Below are positions 1 to 7,197 of a DNA stretch of 36,754 nucleotides, piece by piece; the stretch's first letter is position 1, and every line of letters begins with the position of its first letter. The stretch is taken from positions 1 to 36,754 of the forward strand of contig NZ_AUWY01000072.1 in assembly GCF_000447205.1 (NCBI RefSeq), read 5' to 3'. Position numbers and translations under genes: made by a program. The DNA is from Sphingobium ummariense RL-3. Its GTDB lineage: Bacteria; Pseudomonadota; Alphaproteobacteria; Sphingomonadales; Sphingomonadaceae. A model generated the notes under the pieces. That model did not search any database, was not told where the DNA came from, and saw only the letters and a program-made list of their open reading frames with translations.

Positions 1-1
1 G

Positions 2-25
2 GTCGCCGAAACGGTCGAGGACTGA
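2..25 (+). CDS. C-terminal tail of an upstream gene, probably purE (partial)
   Basis: Only the last seven codons (VAETVED) and a TGA stop lie in the window. The stop is directly followed by the GTG start of purK with no gap, so the two are probably translated together. The usual partner immediately upstream of purK is purE (N5-CAIR mutase), and an acidic, Ala/Glu-rich tail suits PurE of this group, but seven residues cannot prove it. The identity is inferred from position only. Confidence 0.45.
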   Translation, partial: VAETVED

Positions 26-1096
26 GTGACCACCGTCCCGCCCGGCTCCACCATCGGCATCCTCGGCGGCGGCCAGCTCGGCCGCATGATCGCCGTCGCC
101 GCCGCGCAGCTCGGCTACCGCACGCACATCTACGCGCCGGAGGAAAGCGGCCCCGCCGCCGACGTCTCGCCGCGCTGGACCCGGGGCGCCTATGAGGACG
201 CCGCCGCGCTCGCCGCCTTCGCGGACGGAGTGGACGTCGTCACCTACGAGTTCGAGAATATCGACCCTTCGGCGGTCGACGTCCTCTCCACCCACGGCCT
301 CGTCCGTCCCGGCGCGGAGGCGCTCCGCATCGCGCAGGACCGGCTGCTCGAAAAGCGCTTCGTCTCCGACCTAGGCGGCACCACCGCGCCCTTTGCCCCG
401 GTCGAGAGCCTGGACGAGCTGGAGGAGGCGATCGACGACATCGGCAGCCGCGCGATCCTCAAGACCCGCCGCATGGGCTATGACGGCAAGGGGCAGGTGC
501 GCCTTTCCGAACCGGGCGACGCCGTCGGCGCCTGGAACGCCATCGCCCGGCAAAGCGCCATCCTCGAGGGCTTCGTGACCTTCGAGGAGGAATTTTCCGT
601 CATCCTCGCGCGCGGCGCCGACGGGGAAGTGCGCTTCTGGGATTCGGCCGCCAACGTCCATGAGGATGGCATCCTCGCCACCTCCACCGTCCCCGCAGGC
701 GGCCGCATCGCCGAACAGGTGGAGGAAGCCCGAACGCTGGCGCGCAAGGTCGCCGACGCGCTCGGCTATGTCGGCGTGCTGACGCTGGAATTCTTCGCCA
801 GCGCCGAAGGCCCGGTCTTCAACGAAATGGCGCCGCGCGTTCACAATAGCGGCCACTGGACCATCGAAGGCGCGGTGACGAGCCAGTTCGAGAATCATGT
901 CCGCGCGATCTGCGGCCTGCCGCTGGGCGACGCCGGCCTCGCCGCGCCGGGCGCGCACATGCGCAACCTGATCGGGGCCCAGGCGAACGAGTGGCAGGCG
1001 ATCCTCGCCGATCCCGCCAACCACCTCCACCTCTACGGCAAGCATGAGGCGCGCGCCGGTCGAAAGATGGGGCACGTCACGCGGCTGGTGCTGTGA
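26..1096 (+). CDS. purK: N5-carboxyaminoimidazole ribonucleotide synthase PurK
   Basis: PurK is an ATP-grasp enzyme of de novo purine synthesis. It uses ATP and bicarbonate to turn AIR into N5-CAIR, which PurE then rearranges. The 356-aa product has the family's usual length. It opens with a dinucleotide-fold-like GILGGGQLGRM motif (residues 11-21), has the central ATP-grasp stretch ILKTRRMGYDGKGQ (about 145-158), and ends with the EFF..(NE)MAPRVHNSGHWT metal and substrate segment typical of PurK. The GTG start is chosen because it abuts the upstream stop and keeps the whole N-terminal motif. Its own stop overlaps the start of folA by 4 nt (GTGA), so translation of folA is probably coupled to it. 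Confidence 0.96.
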   Translation: MTTVPPGSTIGILGGGQLGRMIAVAAAQLGYRTHIYAPEESGPAADVSPRWTRGAYEDAAALAAFADGVDVVTYEFENIDPSAVDVLSTHGLVRPGAEALRIAQDRLLEKRFVSDLGGTTAPFAPVESLDELEEAIDDIGSRAILKTRRMGYDGKGQVRLSEPGDAVGAWNAIARQSAILEGFVTFEEEFSVILARGADGEVRFWDSAANVHEDGILATSTVPAGGRIAEQVEEARTLARKVADALGYVGVLTLEFFASAEGPVFNEMAPRVHNSGHWTIEGAVTSQFENHVRAICGLPLGDAGLAAPGAHMRNLIGAQANEWQAILADPANHLHLYGKHEARAGRKMGHVTRLVL

Positions 1097-1578
1097 GCGA
1101 GATCGTCCTGATCCTCGCCCGGGCCGACAATGGCGTGATCGGCAGGGACGGCGATCTTCCCTGGCGGCTGCCGGCCGACCTTCGGCATTTCAAGGCGCTG
1201 ACGGCGGGTCATCCGATGGTGATGGGCCGCCGCACGTTCGACAGCCTGCCCGGCCTGCTGCCCGGCCGGCGCCATATCGTCCTCACCCGCGATCCGGACT
1301 GGCGCGGGGAGGGGGCGGAAATTGCCCATGATCCGGCCGGCGCCGTCGCGCTGGCGGATGCGCTCGTCGTAATGGTCATCGGCGGCGCGGAGATATATCG
1401 CCTGTTCCTGCCGCTCGCCGACCGCATCGAACTGACCGAAGTGCATGTCGACGCGGACGGCGATGCCGCCATTGCCTATCCCGATCCCGAGATCTGGCAG
1501 GAAGTCGCACGGGAAGATCATTCCGCGCTCGATGGTCGCCCCGCTTACAGCTTCGTGACCTTCACGCGCCGTGCATAA
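1093..1578 (+). CDS. folA: Dihydrofolate reductase
   Basis: FolA reduces dihydrofolate to tetrahydrofolate with NADPH, feeding thymidylate, purine and methionine synthesis. The 161-aa product has normal chromosomal DHFR length. Visible family signatures are the N-terminal A.ADNGVIGRDGDLPWRLPAD substrate loop with its acidic active-site residue, the MGRRTFDSLP cofactor motif at about 40-50, and the VIGGAEIY motif at about 95-102. The GTG start overlaps the purK stop by 4 nt. Pairing a folate gene with purK makes sense because purine synthesis consumes formyl-tetrahydrofolate. The stop is followed by a REP-like palindrome rather than an obvious intrinsic terminator. Confidence 0.96.
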   Translation: MSEIVLILARADNGVIGRDGDLPWRLPADLRHFKALTAGHPMVMGRRTFDSLPGLLPGRRHIVLTRDPDWRGEGAEIAHDPAGAVALADALVVMVIGGAEIYRLFLPLADRIELTEVHVDADGDAAIAYPDPEIWQEVAREDHSALDGRPAYSFVTFTRRA

Positions 1579-1587
1579 TCTTCACCT

Positions 1588-1669
1588 CCGTTTGCCCTGA
1601 GCTTGTCGAAGGGGGCTCTTGTTCTTCTTCCAAGCAAGGGCAGGGCTTCGACAGGCTCAACCCGAACGG
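1588..1669. repeat. REP-like inverted repeat between folA and ribF
   Basis: Two imperfect inverted arms lie at 1588-1613 (core CCCTGAGCTTGTCGAAGGG) and 1641-1669 (core CTTCGACAGGCTCAACCCG), each ending in a CCGTTYG-type edge, with a 27-nt loop between. They would fold into a long hairpin in RNA or single-stranded DNA. The same core recurs around 2703-2800. The arrangement matches the dispersed extragenic palindromes I recall from sphingomonad genomes. It could act as a transcription attenuator or mRNA 3'-end stabiliser for folA. Confidence 0.75.
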
Positions 1670-1753
1670 ATCACGGGGGCAACTCATAATGCCCCGCCGG
1701 ACGACCCGCTTGTCCGATTGCCACCGCCCCCGCACCTGCCTATAGCGCGCCCG

Positions 1754-2680
1754 ATGGAGCGGCTCACCAGCAGCGCCCCCGTGCCGCCGCACCTGCGCGG
1801 GAGCATCATGGCGCTGGGCAATTTCGACGGATTTCACGCGGGTCATCAGGCGGTGGTCGGACGCGCCATCGCCCGCGCCCGCGCCGAAAGGCGTCCCGTG
1901 ATCGTCGCCACCTTCGATCCGCATCCCGTGCGGCTGTTCCGGCCCGACACACCCGCCTTCCGTCTCACCACGCTGGACCAGCGCCAGGCGCTGTTCGCCC
2001 GCGCGGGCGCCGATGCCATGATGGTCTTCGCCTTCACGCGCGATCTGGCGGCGCTCGATCCCGCCGCCTTCGTCCGCCTCCTGAGCGAGGATATGGGCGT
2101 CGCCGGCGTGGTCACGGGCGAGGACTTCACCTTCGGCAAGGGGCGCGCCGGCACGGTCGCCACCCTGCGCGATCTCGGCATGGGCGCGGAGGCCGTGCCG
2201 CCGGTGCTCGACGGGGAAGGGGTCATTTCCTCCAGCCGCATCCGCACGGCACTCCAGGCCGGGGATTGCGCCACCGCCACCCGTCTGCTGACGCGCCCCT
2301 TCGCGATCGAGGGTGTGGTCCAGCATGGCGACAAGCTTGGCCGCACCATCGGCTATCCCACGGCCAATATCGACATGGGGCCCTATCTGCGTCCTGCTTA
2401 TGGCATCTATGCGGTGCGCGGCCTGCTGCCGGACGGCCGCGTGCTGGACGGCGCGGCCAGTCTCGGCATCCGCCCCAGCTTCGATCCGCCCAAGGAGCTG
2501 CTGGAGCCTCATTTCTTCGACTTCGCCGAAAGCCTCTACGACCAGCGGATCGAGGTCCAGCTCATCCATTATCTCCGGCCGGAGGCGAAGTTCGACGGCC
2601 TCGACGCGCTCACTGCCCAGATCGCGAAGGACTGCGACGACGCGCGGCAAATCCTTGCGGGAACGCCCCACGTCGCGTAG
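1754..2680 (+). CDS. ribF: Bifunctional riboflavin kinase / FMN adenylyltransferase RibF
   Basis: RibF phosphorylates riboflavin to FMN and adenylates FMN to FAD. The open frame extends upstream to 1619, but that part runs through the REP-like repeat and reads as low-complexity sequence. The ATG at 1754 gives a normal 308-aa protein that starts shortly before the nucleotidyltransferase motif ALGNFDGFHAGHQ (about residues 17-29). The FAD synthetase domain includes VVTGEDFTFGKGRAG and ISSSRIR. The C-terminal kinase domain starts near residue 180 with GVVQHGDKLGRTIGYPTANI and includes the YGIYAV segment. It lies between two REP-like elements and upstream of ileS, an order common in bacteria. Confidence 0.95.
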   Translation: MERLTSSAPVPPHLRGSIMALGNFDGFHAGHQAVVGRAIARARAERRPVIVATFDPHPVRLFRPDTPAFRLTTLDQRQALFARAGADAMMVFAFTRDLAALDPAAFVRLLSEDMGVAGVVTGEDFTFGKGRAGTVATLRDLGMGAEAVPPVLDGEGVISSSRIRTALQAGDCATATRLLTRPFAIEGVVQHGDKLGRTIGYPTANIDMGPYLRPAYGIYAVRGLLPDGRVLDGAASLGIRPSFDPPKELLEPHFFDFAESLYDQRIEVQLIHYLRPEAKFDGLDALTAQIAKDCDDARQILAGTPHVA

Positions 2681-2702
2681 GGCACCGGGCACATTTTCTC
2701 AC

Positions 2703-2800
2703 CCGTTCGGGCTGAGCGAAGTCGAAGCCTTCCACTGAGCGGAGCGAAGTGACCTCCCTATCGGTCGGTCGAACCCTTCGACTTCGCTCAGGGCGAACGG
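2703..2800. repeat. REP-like inverted repeat between ribF and ileS
   Basis: Arms at 2703-2729 (CCGTTCGGGCTGAGCGAAG, then TCGAAGCC) and 2774-2800 (CCCTTCGACTTCGCTCAGGG, then CGAACGG) are near-perfect reverse complements separated by 44 nt. The core differs from the 1588-1669 element at one block (GCGAAGTCGAAG against GCTTGTCGAAG), so these are two subtypes of one family. The spacer contains a further partial copy (CACTGAGCGGAGCGAAGTG at 2733-2751), itself imperfectly palindromic. Confidence 0.75.
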
Positions 2801-2822
2801 ATCAAGAACTGACCGGATACCT

Positions 2823-5750
2823 ATGACCGACCAGCCTGACTACAAGTCCACCGTCTTCCTCCCCGTCACCGACTTCCCGATGAAGGCCGGGCTCGCGCAG
2901 AAGGAACCGGCGATCCTCGCCCGCTGGGAGGCCATGAACCTGTACGGCAAGCTGCGTCAGCGCCGCGCCGGCCGCGAACGCTTCATCCTCCACGATGGCC
3001 CGCCCTATGCCAATGGCGACATCCATATGGGCCATGCGATGAACAAGGTACTGAAGGACATCATCGTCCGCAGCCAGTCGCTGCTCGGCAAGGACGCGCC
3101 CTATGTGCCCGGCTGGGACTGCCACGGCCTCCCCATCGAATGGAAGATCGAGGAGGAATATCGCAAGAAGAAGCTGAACAAGGACGAGGTGCCCGCATCC
3201 GAGTTCCGCGCCCAGTGCCGCGCCTATGCCGACAAATGGGTCGACGTGCAGAAGGAGCAGTTCAAGCGCCTGGGCATCATGGGCGACTGGGAAGATCCCT
3301 ATCTGACCATGAAGTACGATGCCGAGGCGACGATCGTCGGCGAACTGCTGAAATTCGCGCAGAGCGGTCAGCTTTATCGCGGCGCCAAGCCCGTCATGTG
3401 GTCCCCGGTCGAAAAGACCGCACTGGCGGAGGCCGAGGTCGAATATGAGGATGTCGTGTCGACCCAGATCGACGTGGCGTTCGAAATAATGGAAGCGCCG
3501 AACGCGCCGGAACTTCAAAAGCTGATTGATGGCGGAAACAAACTCTACGCTGTCATCTGGACAACTACGCCTTGGACGATCCCGGTCAATCAGGCGCTGG
3601 CTTACGGTGAGGACGTCGAATATTTGCTTGTCGATGGCGTATCGGACGCAGACGGCAACTACAATCAATATCTAGTCGCAGAAGCGTTGCTCCAACCATT
3701 TATGGAGCGTGTCGCCGGGCAGAAATGGCCGCCGGTTAACGAAGATGGCTCTCTTAAGGAGCCATTGTGGTCGGTGTTTCAAGCTTCGACGGATCAGCCA
3801 TGGCGGATCAAAGGTGCCCAGCTTGCCGGCGCCATCGCCTGCCACCCGATGCACACGCTCGGCGGCTTCTTCGCCAAGCCGCGCCCCTTCCTCCCCGGCG
3901 ATTTCGTCACGACCGACGCGGGCACCGGCCTAGTCCACATGGCGCCCGACCATGGCGAGGACGATTTCGAGCTGTGCAAGGCGCATGGCATCAACCCGGT
4001 CTTCGCGGTCGAAGGCGATGGCAAGTACCGTGCCGACTGGGCGTGGCTCGGCGGGCAGGGGAGCGTCATCAACCCCAAGTTCGTCAGCAAGGACGGGCCG
4101 ATCTGCACCGACCTGCGCGAAGCGGGCGCGCTGCTCGCGGCATCGGACGACTTCCGGCACAGCTATCCGCACAGCTGGCGCTCCAAGGCGAAGATCATTT
4201 TCCGCTGCACCCCGCAATGGTTCATCCCGATGGACCGTCCTTCCGGCGGGCTTCCCGCGATGGCGGATGAGGCGACGGTGGAGGGGGCGACCAACGGCGC
4301 CACGCTGCGCGATCTTGCACTCGACGCGATCCAGAACACCCGCTGGGTGCCGGAACGCTCGATCAACCGCATCCGCTCGATGGTGGAGGGCCGCCCCGAC
4401 TGGGTGATCTCCCGCCAGCGCGCCTGGGGGGTGCCGATCGCCCTCTATGTCCATCGCAAGAGCGGCGACTATCTCGTCGATCCCGCCGTCAATGCCCGCA
4501 TCGTCGAGGCTTTCCGCCAGGGCGGCGCCGATGCCTGGTTCGGCGCCGACCATCAGGCGCTGCTCGGCCCCGATTACGACCTGGCCGACTATGAGGTCGT
4601 GAACGACATCCTCGATGTCTGGTTCGATAGCGGCTCGACCCACAGCTTCGTGGTCGAGGGCCGCTATGGGGAGGGCGTGCGTGCGGACCTCTATATCGAG
4701 GGGTCGGACCAGCATCGCGGCTGGTTCCAGTCCTCACTGCTCGAAAGCTGCGGCACCCGCGGCCGCGCGCCCTATGCGGCGGTGCTGACCCACGGCTTCG
4801 CGCTCGACGGCAATGGCCGCAAGATGTCGAAGAGCCTGGGCAATGTCGTCGATCCGCTCAAGATCATCGGCGAGAGCGGCGCGGACATCCTGCGCGTCTG
4901 GGCGGCGAGCGCTGATTATTTCGACGACATCCGCATCGGCAAGGAAGTGCTGGCCGGCGCGTCCGACGCCTATCGCAAGCTGCGCAACACCTTCCGCTAC
5001 CTGCTGGGCGCCCTGTCCGACTTCTCGGAGGAGGAGCGCGTCGCCCCAGCCGACATGCCGGAGTTGGAGCGCTACATGCTCCACCTGCTGGCCGGGCTCG
5101 ACGCCGAGCTGCGGGGCGTGGTCGATCGGGCGGCGGACAGCGAGAACTGGCTGGAATTCAGCCGCTATACCCGTGCGCTGATGGACTTCGCCAACAGCGA
5201 TCTTTCCGCCTTCTTCTTCGACATCCGCAAGGACTGCCTCTACTGCGACGCGAAGGGTGACCCCAAGCGCCGCGCCTATCGCACCGTGCTCGACACGCTG
5301 TTCCACGCGCTCGTCCGCTATGCCGCGCCGATCATCCCCTTCACCGCTGAGGAAGTATGGCAAAGTCGCTTTCCAAGCGACGAAGAAAGCGTCCATTTCC
5401 TGGAATGGCCGGAGGTGGATGCCGACTGGGCCGATGCGGACCTGGGTGATCGGTGGGCGAACCTGCGCTCCGAGCGCGAGCAGGTGAACGAGGCGATCGA
5501 GCCGCTCCGCCGCGAAAAGATCATCCGCTCCAGTCTGGAAGCCGATGTTTCCATGGGGAAAATCGTGCCCAGCAACGGTGTGAACTTCGCCGAGATCGCC
5601 ATCGTCGCCCGGGTCGAGATGGGTGTCGGCGACGGCATCGTCGTCCGCCCGAGCGAATGGCACAAATGCGGCCGCTGCTGGCGCCTGCTGCCCGAGGTGA
5701 CGGAAGACGGCGCCCTTTGCGACCGCTGCGACACGGTGCTGAAGGCATGA
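2823..5750 (+). CDS. ileS: Isoleucyl-tRNA synthetase
   Basis: IleRS charges tRNA-Ile and edits misactivated valine. The 975-aa class I synthetase has the HIGH-type motif HMGH (near residue 67) in the PYANGDIHMGHAMNK block, an inserted CP1 editing domain with WTTTPWTIP (near 245-253) and GTGLVHMAPDHGEDD, the KMSKS motif in NGRKMSKSLGN (near 665), an anticodon-binding helical domain, and a C-terminal zinc knuckle of four cysteines (CGRC...CDRC). Bases about 3481-3800, inside the editing domain, average about 53% GC by hand count against 65-75% around them and use codons unlike the rest of the gene, suggesting a recombined segment. The frame stays intact. Its stop overlaps the lspA start (ATGA). 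Confidence 0.98.
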   Translation: MTDQPDYKSTVFLPVTDFPMKAGLAQKEPAILARWEAMNLYGKLRQRRAGRERFILHDGPPYANGDIHMGHAMNKVLKDIIVRSQSLLGKDAPYVPGWDCHGLPIEWKIEEEYRKKKLNKDEVPASEFRAQCRAYADKWVDVQKEQFKRLGIMGDWEDPYLTMKYDAEATIVGELLKFAQSGQLYRGAKPVMWSPVEKTALAEAEVEYEDVVSTQIDVAFEIMEAPNAPELQKLIDGGNKLYAVIWTTTPWTIPVNQALAYGEDVEYLLVDGVSDADGNYNQYLVAEALLQPFMERVAGQKWPPVNEDGSLKEPLWSVFQASTDQPWRIKGAQLAGAIACHPMHTLGGFFAKPRPFLPGDFVTTDAGTGLVHMAPDHGEDDFELCKAHGINPVFAVEGDGKYRADWAWLGGQGSVINPKFVSKDGPICTDLREAGALLAASDDFRHSYPHSWRSKAKIIFRCTPQWFIPMDRPSGGLPAMADEATVEGATNGATLRDLALDAIQNTRWVPERSINRIRSMVEGRPDWVISRQRAWGVPIALYVHRKSGDYLVDPAVNARIVEAFRQGGADAWFGADHQALLGPDYDLADYEVVNDILDVWFDSGSTHSFVVEGRYGEGVRADLYIEGSDQHRGWFQSSLLESCGTRGRAPYAAVLTHGFALDGNGRKMSKSLGNVVDPLKIIGESGADILRVWAASADYFDDIRIGKEVLAGASDAYRKLRNTFRYLLGALSDFSEEERVAPADMPELERYMLHLLAGLDAELRGVVDRAADSENWLEFSRYTRALMDFANSDLSAFFFDIRKDCLYCDAKGDPKRRAYRTVLDTLFHALVRYAAPIIPFTAEEVWQSRFPSDEESVHFLEWPEVDADWADADLGDRWANLRSEREQVNEAIEPLRREKIIRSSLEADVSMGKIVPSNGVNFAEIAIVARVEMGVGDGIVVRPSEWHKCGRCWRLLPEVTEDGALCDRCDTVLKA

Positions 5751-6256
5751 CCGTCAACCATCGCCCACTGGGCCTGACCGTCGCCATCGTCACCCTGGCG
5801 CTGGACCAACTCGTCAAGTACACCGTCACCTGGCCGCTGGCGCTCCGCAGCCGCGCCGACGCAGGGATCGAGATCCTGCCGATCTTCCGCCTGCGTTGGC
5901 TGGAAAACCGCGGCGTCTCCATGGGCTTCTTCCATGCGGACAACGAAACCAGCCGCTGGGCGCTCGTAGGCATGACGCTGCTGATCGCCGCCTTCGTCGC
6001 TGTGTGGATGTGGCGGGAAAAGGCGCGGTCGGATGTCGCCGCGCTCGGTCTCGTGCTGGGCGGTGCCATCGGCAATATCGTCGACCGCGTCCGCCTGGGC
6101 TATGTCGTCGATTATGCCGACCTGCATTTCGGCGAATGGCGGCCCTTCCTGATTTTCAACCTGGCCGACGCGGCTATCACCATCGGCGTGCTGATCCTGC
6201 TTGCACGGGCGCTGCTGCTGCGCGAAAAGGGCGCGAAGACGGAGAACCTGAAGTAA
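5747..6256 (+). CDS. lspA: Lipoprotein signal peptidase (signal peptidase II)
   Basis: LspA cuts the signal peptide of prolipoproteins in the inner membrane after diacylglyceryl transfer to the +1 cysteine. The 169-aa product has four hydrophobic segments and the two catalytic aspartates in their usual contexts, GGAIGNIVDR (about 107-116) and NLADAAI (about 138-144). The N-terminal DQLVKY block and the ENRGVSMGF loop are also family features. A longer open frame exists upstream, but the ATG at 5747 sits in a 4-nt ATGA overlap with the ileS stop and gives the standard length. ileS-lspA is a widely conserved pair. The next gene encodes a lipoprotein that should be an LspA substrate. Confidence 0.97.
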   Translation: MTVNHRPLGLTVAIVTLALDQLVKYTVTWPLALRSRADAGIEILPIFRLRWLENRGVSMGFFHADNETSRWALVGMTLLIAAFVAVWMWREKARSDVAALGLVLGGAIGNIVDRVRLGYVVDYADLHFGEWRPFLIFNLADAAITIGVLILLARALLLREKGAKTENLK

Positions 6257-6669
6257 TGCGTAAACTGATCCTGGCCGCCGGCCTCGTTTCGACCCTGTCG
6301 GCCTGTGGTGGCGGTGGCGGCCTGCTGAACCGCGACCGTCCGGACGAATTCGCCGTCTCGCGTCAGGCTCCGCTTGTGATCCCGCCCGATTTCGCCCTGG
6401 TTCCGCCTGCGCCGGGCACTCCGTCCGCCGCCAATGTCGATTCGAGCCGCGCTGCGATGGAAGCGATGTTCGGCGGTCCCGCGCCGCGCAGCGCGACCGA
6501 ATCCGCCGCGCTCAACGCCGCCGGCCGCGCCAATGCCGCGCCGGGCATCCGTTCCTCCGTCGGCGATCCGGGCACCGAGGTGGTGGAAAAGGGCACGACG
6601 ACCCGCGACATCATCGCCGCGCCGGAAGGCGACGGCCAGGACGCGCGCGCCGCGGTTCCGCCGCAGTAA
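6256..6669 (+). CDS. DUF3035 / BamF-like outer-membrane lipoprotein
   Basis: This 137-aa protein has a type II signal peptide with lipobox LSAC (cysteine near residue 17) followed by a glycine run. After that comes a short conserved block, RPDEFAVSRQAPLVIPPDF.L.PP, characteristic of the alphaproteobacterial DUF3035 family, one member of which is the Caulobacter Bam-complex lipoprotein BamF. The rest is Ala/Pro-rich and probably disordered. The start (TAATG) overlaps the lspA stop by 1 nt. A role in outer-membrane protein assembly is inferred from the family. The GATTC-free C-terminal half offers no further clue. Confidence 0.75.
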   Translation: MRKLILAAGLVSTLSACGGGGGLLNRDRPDEFAVSRQAPLVIPPDFALVPPAPGTPSAANVDSSRAAMEAMFGGPAPRSATESAALNAAGRANAAPGIRSSVGDPGTEVVEKGTTTRDIIAAPEGDGQDARAAVPPQ

Positions 6670-6680
6670 GCAGGGCCGGT

Positions 6681-6703
6681 ATCCCCCTCGCTTTGAGGGG
6701 GAT
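6681..6703. terminator. Perfect 9-bp hairpin after the BamF-like gene
   Basis: ATCCCCCTC (6681-6689) and GAGGGGGAT (6695-6703) pair perfectly over a 5-nt loop, 12 nt after the lipoprotein stop. Only a broken pyrimidine tract follows (CATTCCCTTTCC), so it is a weak or bidirectional terminator candidate between the converging ileS operon and the arsR remnant, whose stop codon it overlaps. Confidence 0.5.
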
Positions 6704-7010
6704 CATTCCCTTTCCACGAAATCCTTGAGCCGGGCCAAAGTCCCGTCCCACTGTGCGGCGACCCGGCCCAGCCAGTCCCGCGCCTGCTCGATCGCGTCCC
6801 GGCGCAGCGCGAAATGCACCTCGCGTCCGCTCTTGGCGCGTTGGACGAAAGCCGCGTCGCGCAGCCCTCCAGATGCTTGGCGACCGCCTGACGGCTGATC
6901 GGCAGGCCTTCGCCCATCTGGACGAGCGAGCGGGTTTGCCCCTCCGCGAGCCGGGCCAGCAGTCCCAGGCGAGTTGCATCGAACAGCGCGGCCGGTTCAG
7001 CCTTCGACAT
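6703..7010 (-). pseudogene. Frameshifted ArsR-family transcriptional regulator
   Basis: From ATG at 7010 the frame reads as an ArsR-type winged helix: ALFDATRLGLLARLAEG, then SRQAVAKHLEG at about residues 38-48. It then loses homology. Restoring one base in the CCC run at 6865-6867 returns a continuous frame with the expected wing and C-terminus (AFVQRAKSGREVHFALRR, then a basic/acidic helix) ending at TGA 6705-6703. With that base the gene would encode 102 aa, normal for ArsR regulators paired with SRPBCC (AHSA1-like) proteins. The ATG overlaps the end of the SRPBCC remnant. A sequencing error could mimic this, but the truncated neighbour argues for true decay. Confidence 0.7.
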
Positions 7011-7167
7011 GGGCGCGGATATTGTTCACCTGCTGCGCCCAGCCGCCGTCATTGTCCCGCATGACATTGGTGCGGCGCGGCTCGGGCACCTTGTCGAAAC
7101 CGCTTTCGGCCACCGTCAGACGCGTGCCGAAGTCGGTGGGTTCGAGGACGAATTCGACCAGCGTCCA
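6997..7167 (-). pseudogene. C-terminal remnant of an SRPBCC (AHSA1-like) protein
   Basis: Reading down from 7167 there are 56 codons that match the C-terminal third of SRPBCC/START-like proteins: TLVEFVLEP, GTRLTVAESGFD, NDGGWAQQVNNIRAHVEG, then TGA at 6999-6997, inside the start of the arsR remnant. The N-terminal two thirds (about 90-100 residues) are missing. Directly upstream come the operator-like palindrome and the dxs stop codon, so a deletion appears to have fused the module's control region to the middle of its structural gene. There is no in-frame start codon with a credible ribosome-binding site. Confidence 0.7.
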
Positions 7168-7171
7168 AAAG

Positions 7172-7197
7172 TGCAACCAATCAGTTGCATATTTATA
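7172..7197 (-). promoter_or_regulatory. Operator/promoter remnant of the ArsR-SRPBCC module
   Basis: TGCAAC (7172-7177) and GTTGCA (7184-7189) form a perfect inverted repeat with a 6-nt spacer. On the minus strand a TATAAAT box (7197-7191) sits just upstream. Palindromes of the GCAAC-N-GTTGC type are what I would expect for the autoregulatory site of ArsR regulators linked to SRPBCC genes. The dxs stop codon directly abuts this site, which limits where the rest of the promoter could lie. Confidence 0.5.

Noticed and set aside
1619..1753. Upstream extension of ribF
   Set aside because: These codons come from a REP-like repeat and low-complexity DNA. The conserved RibF N-terminus begins after ATG 1754.
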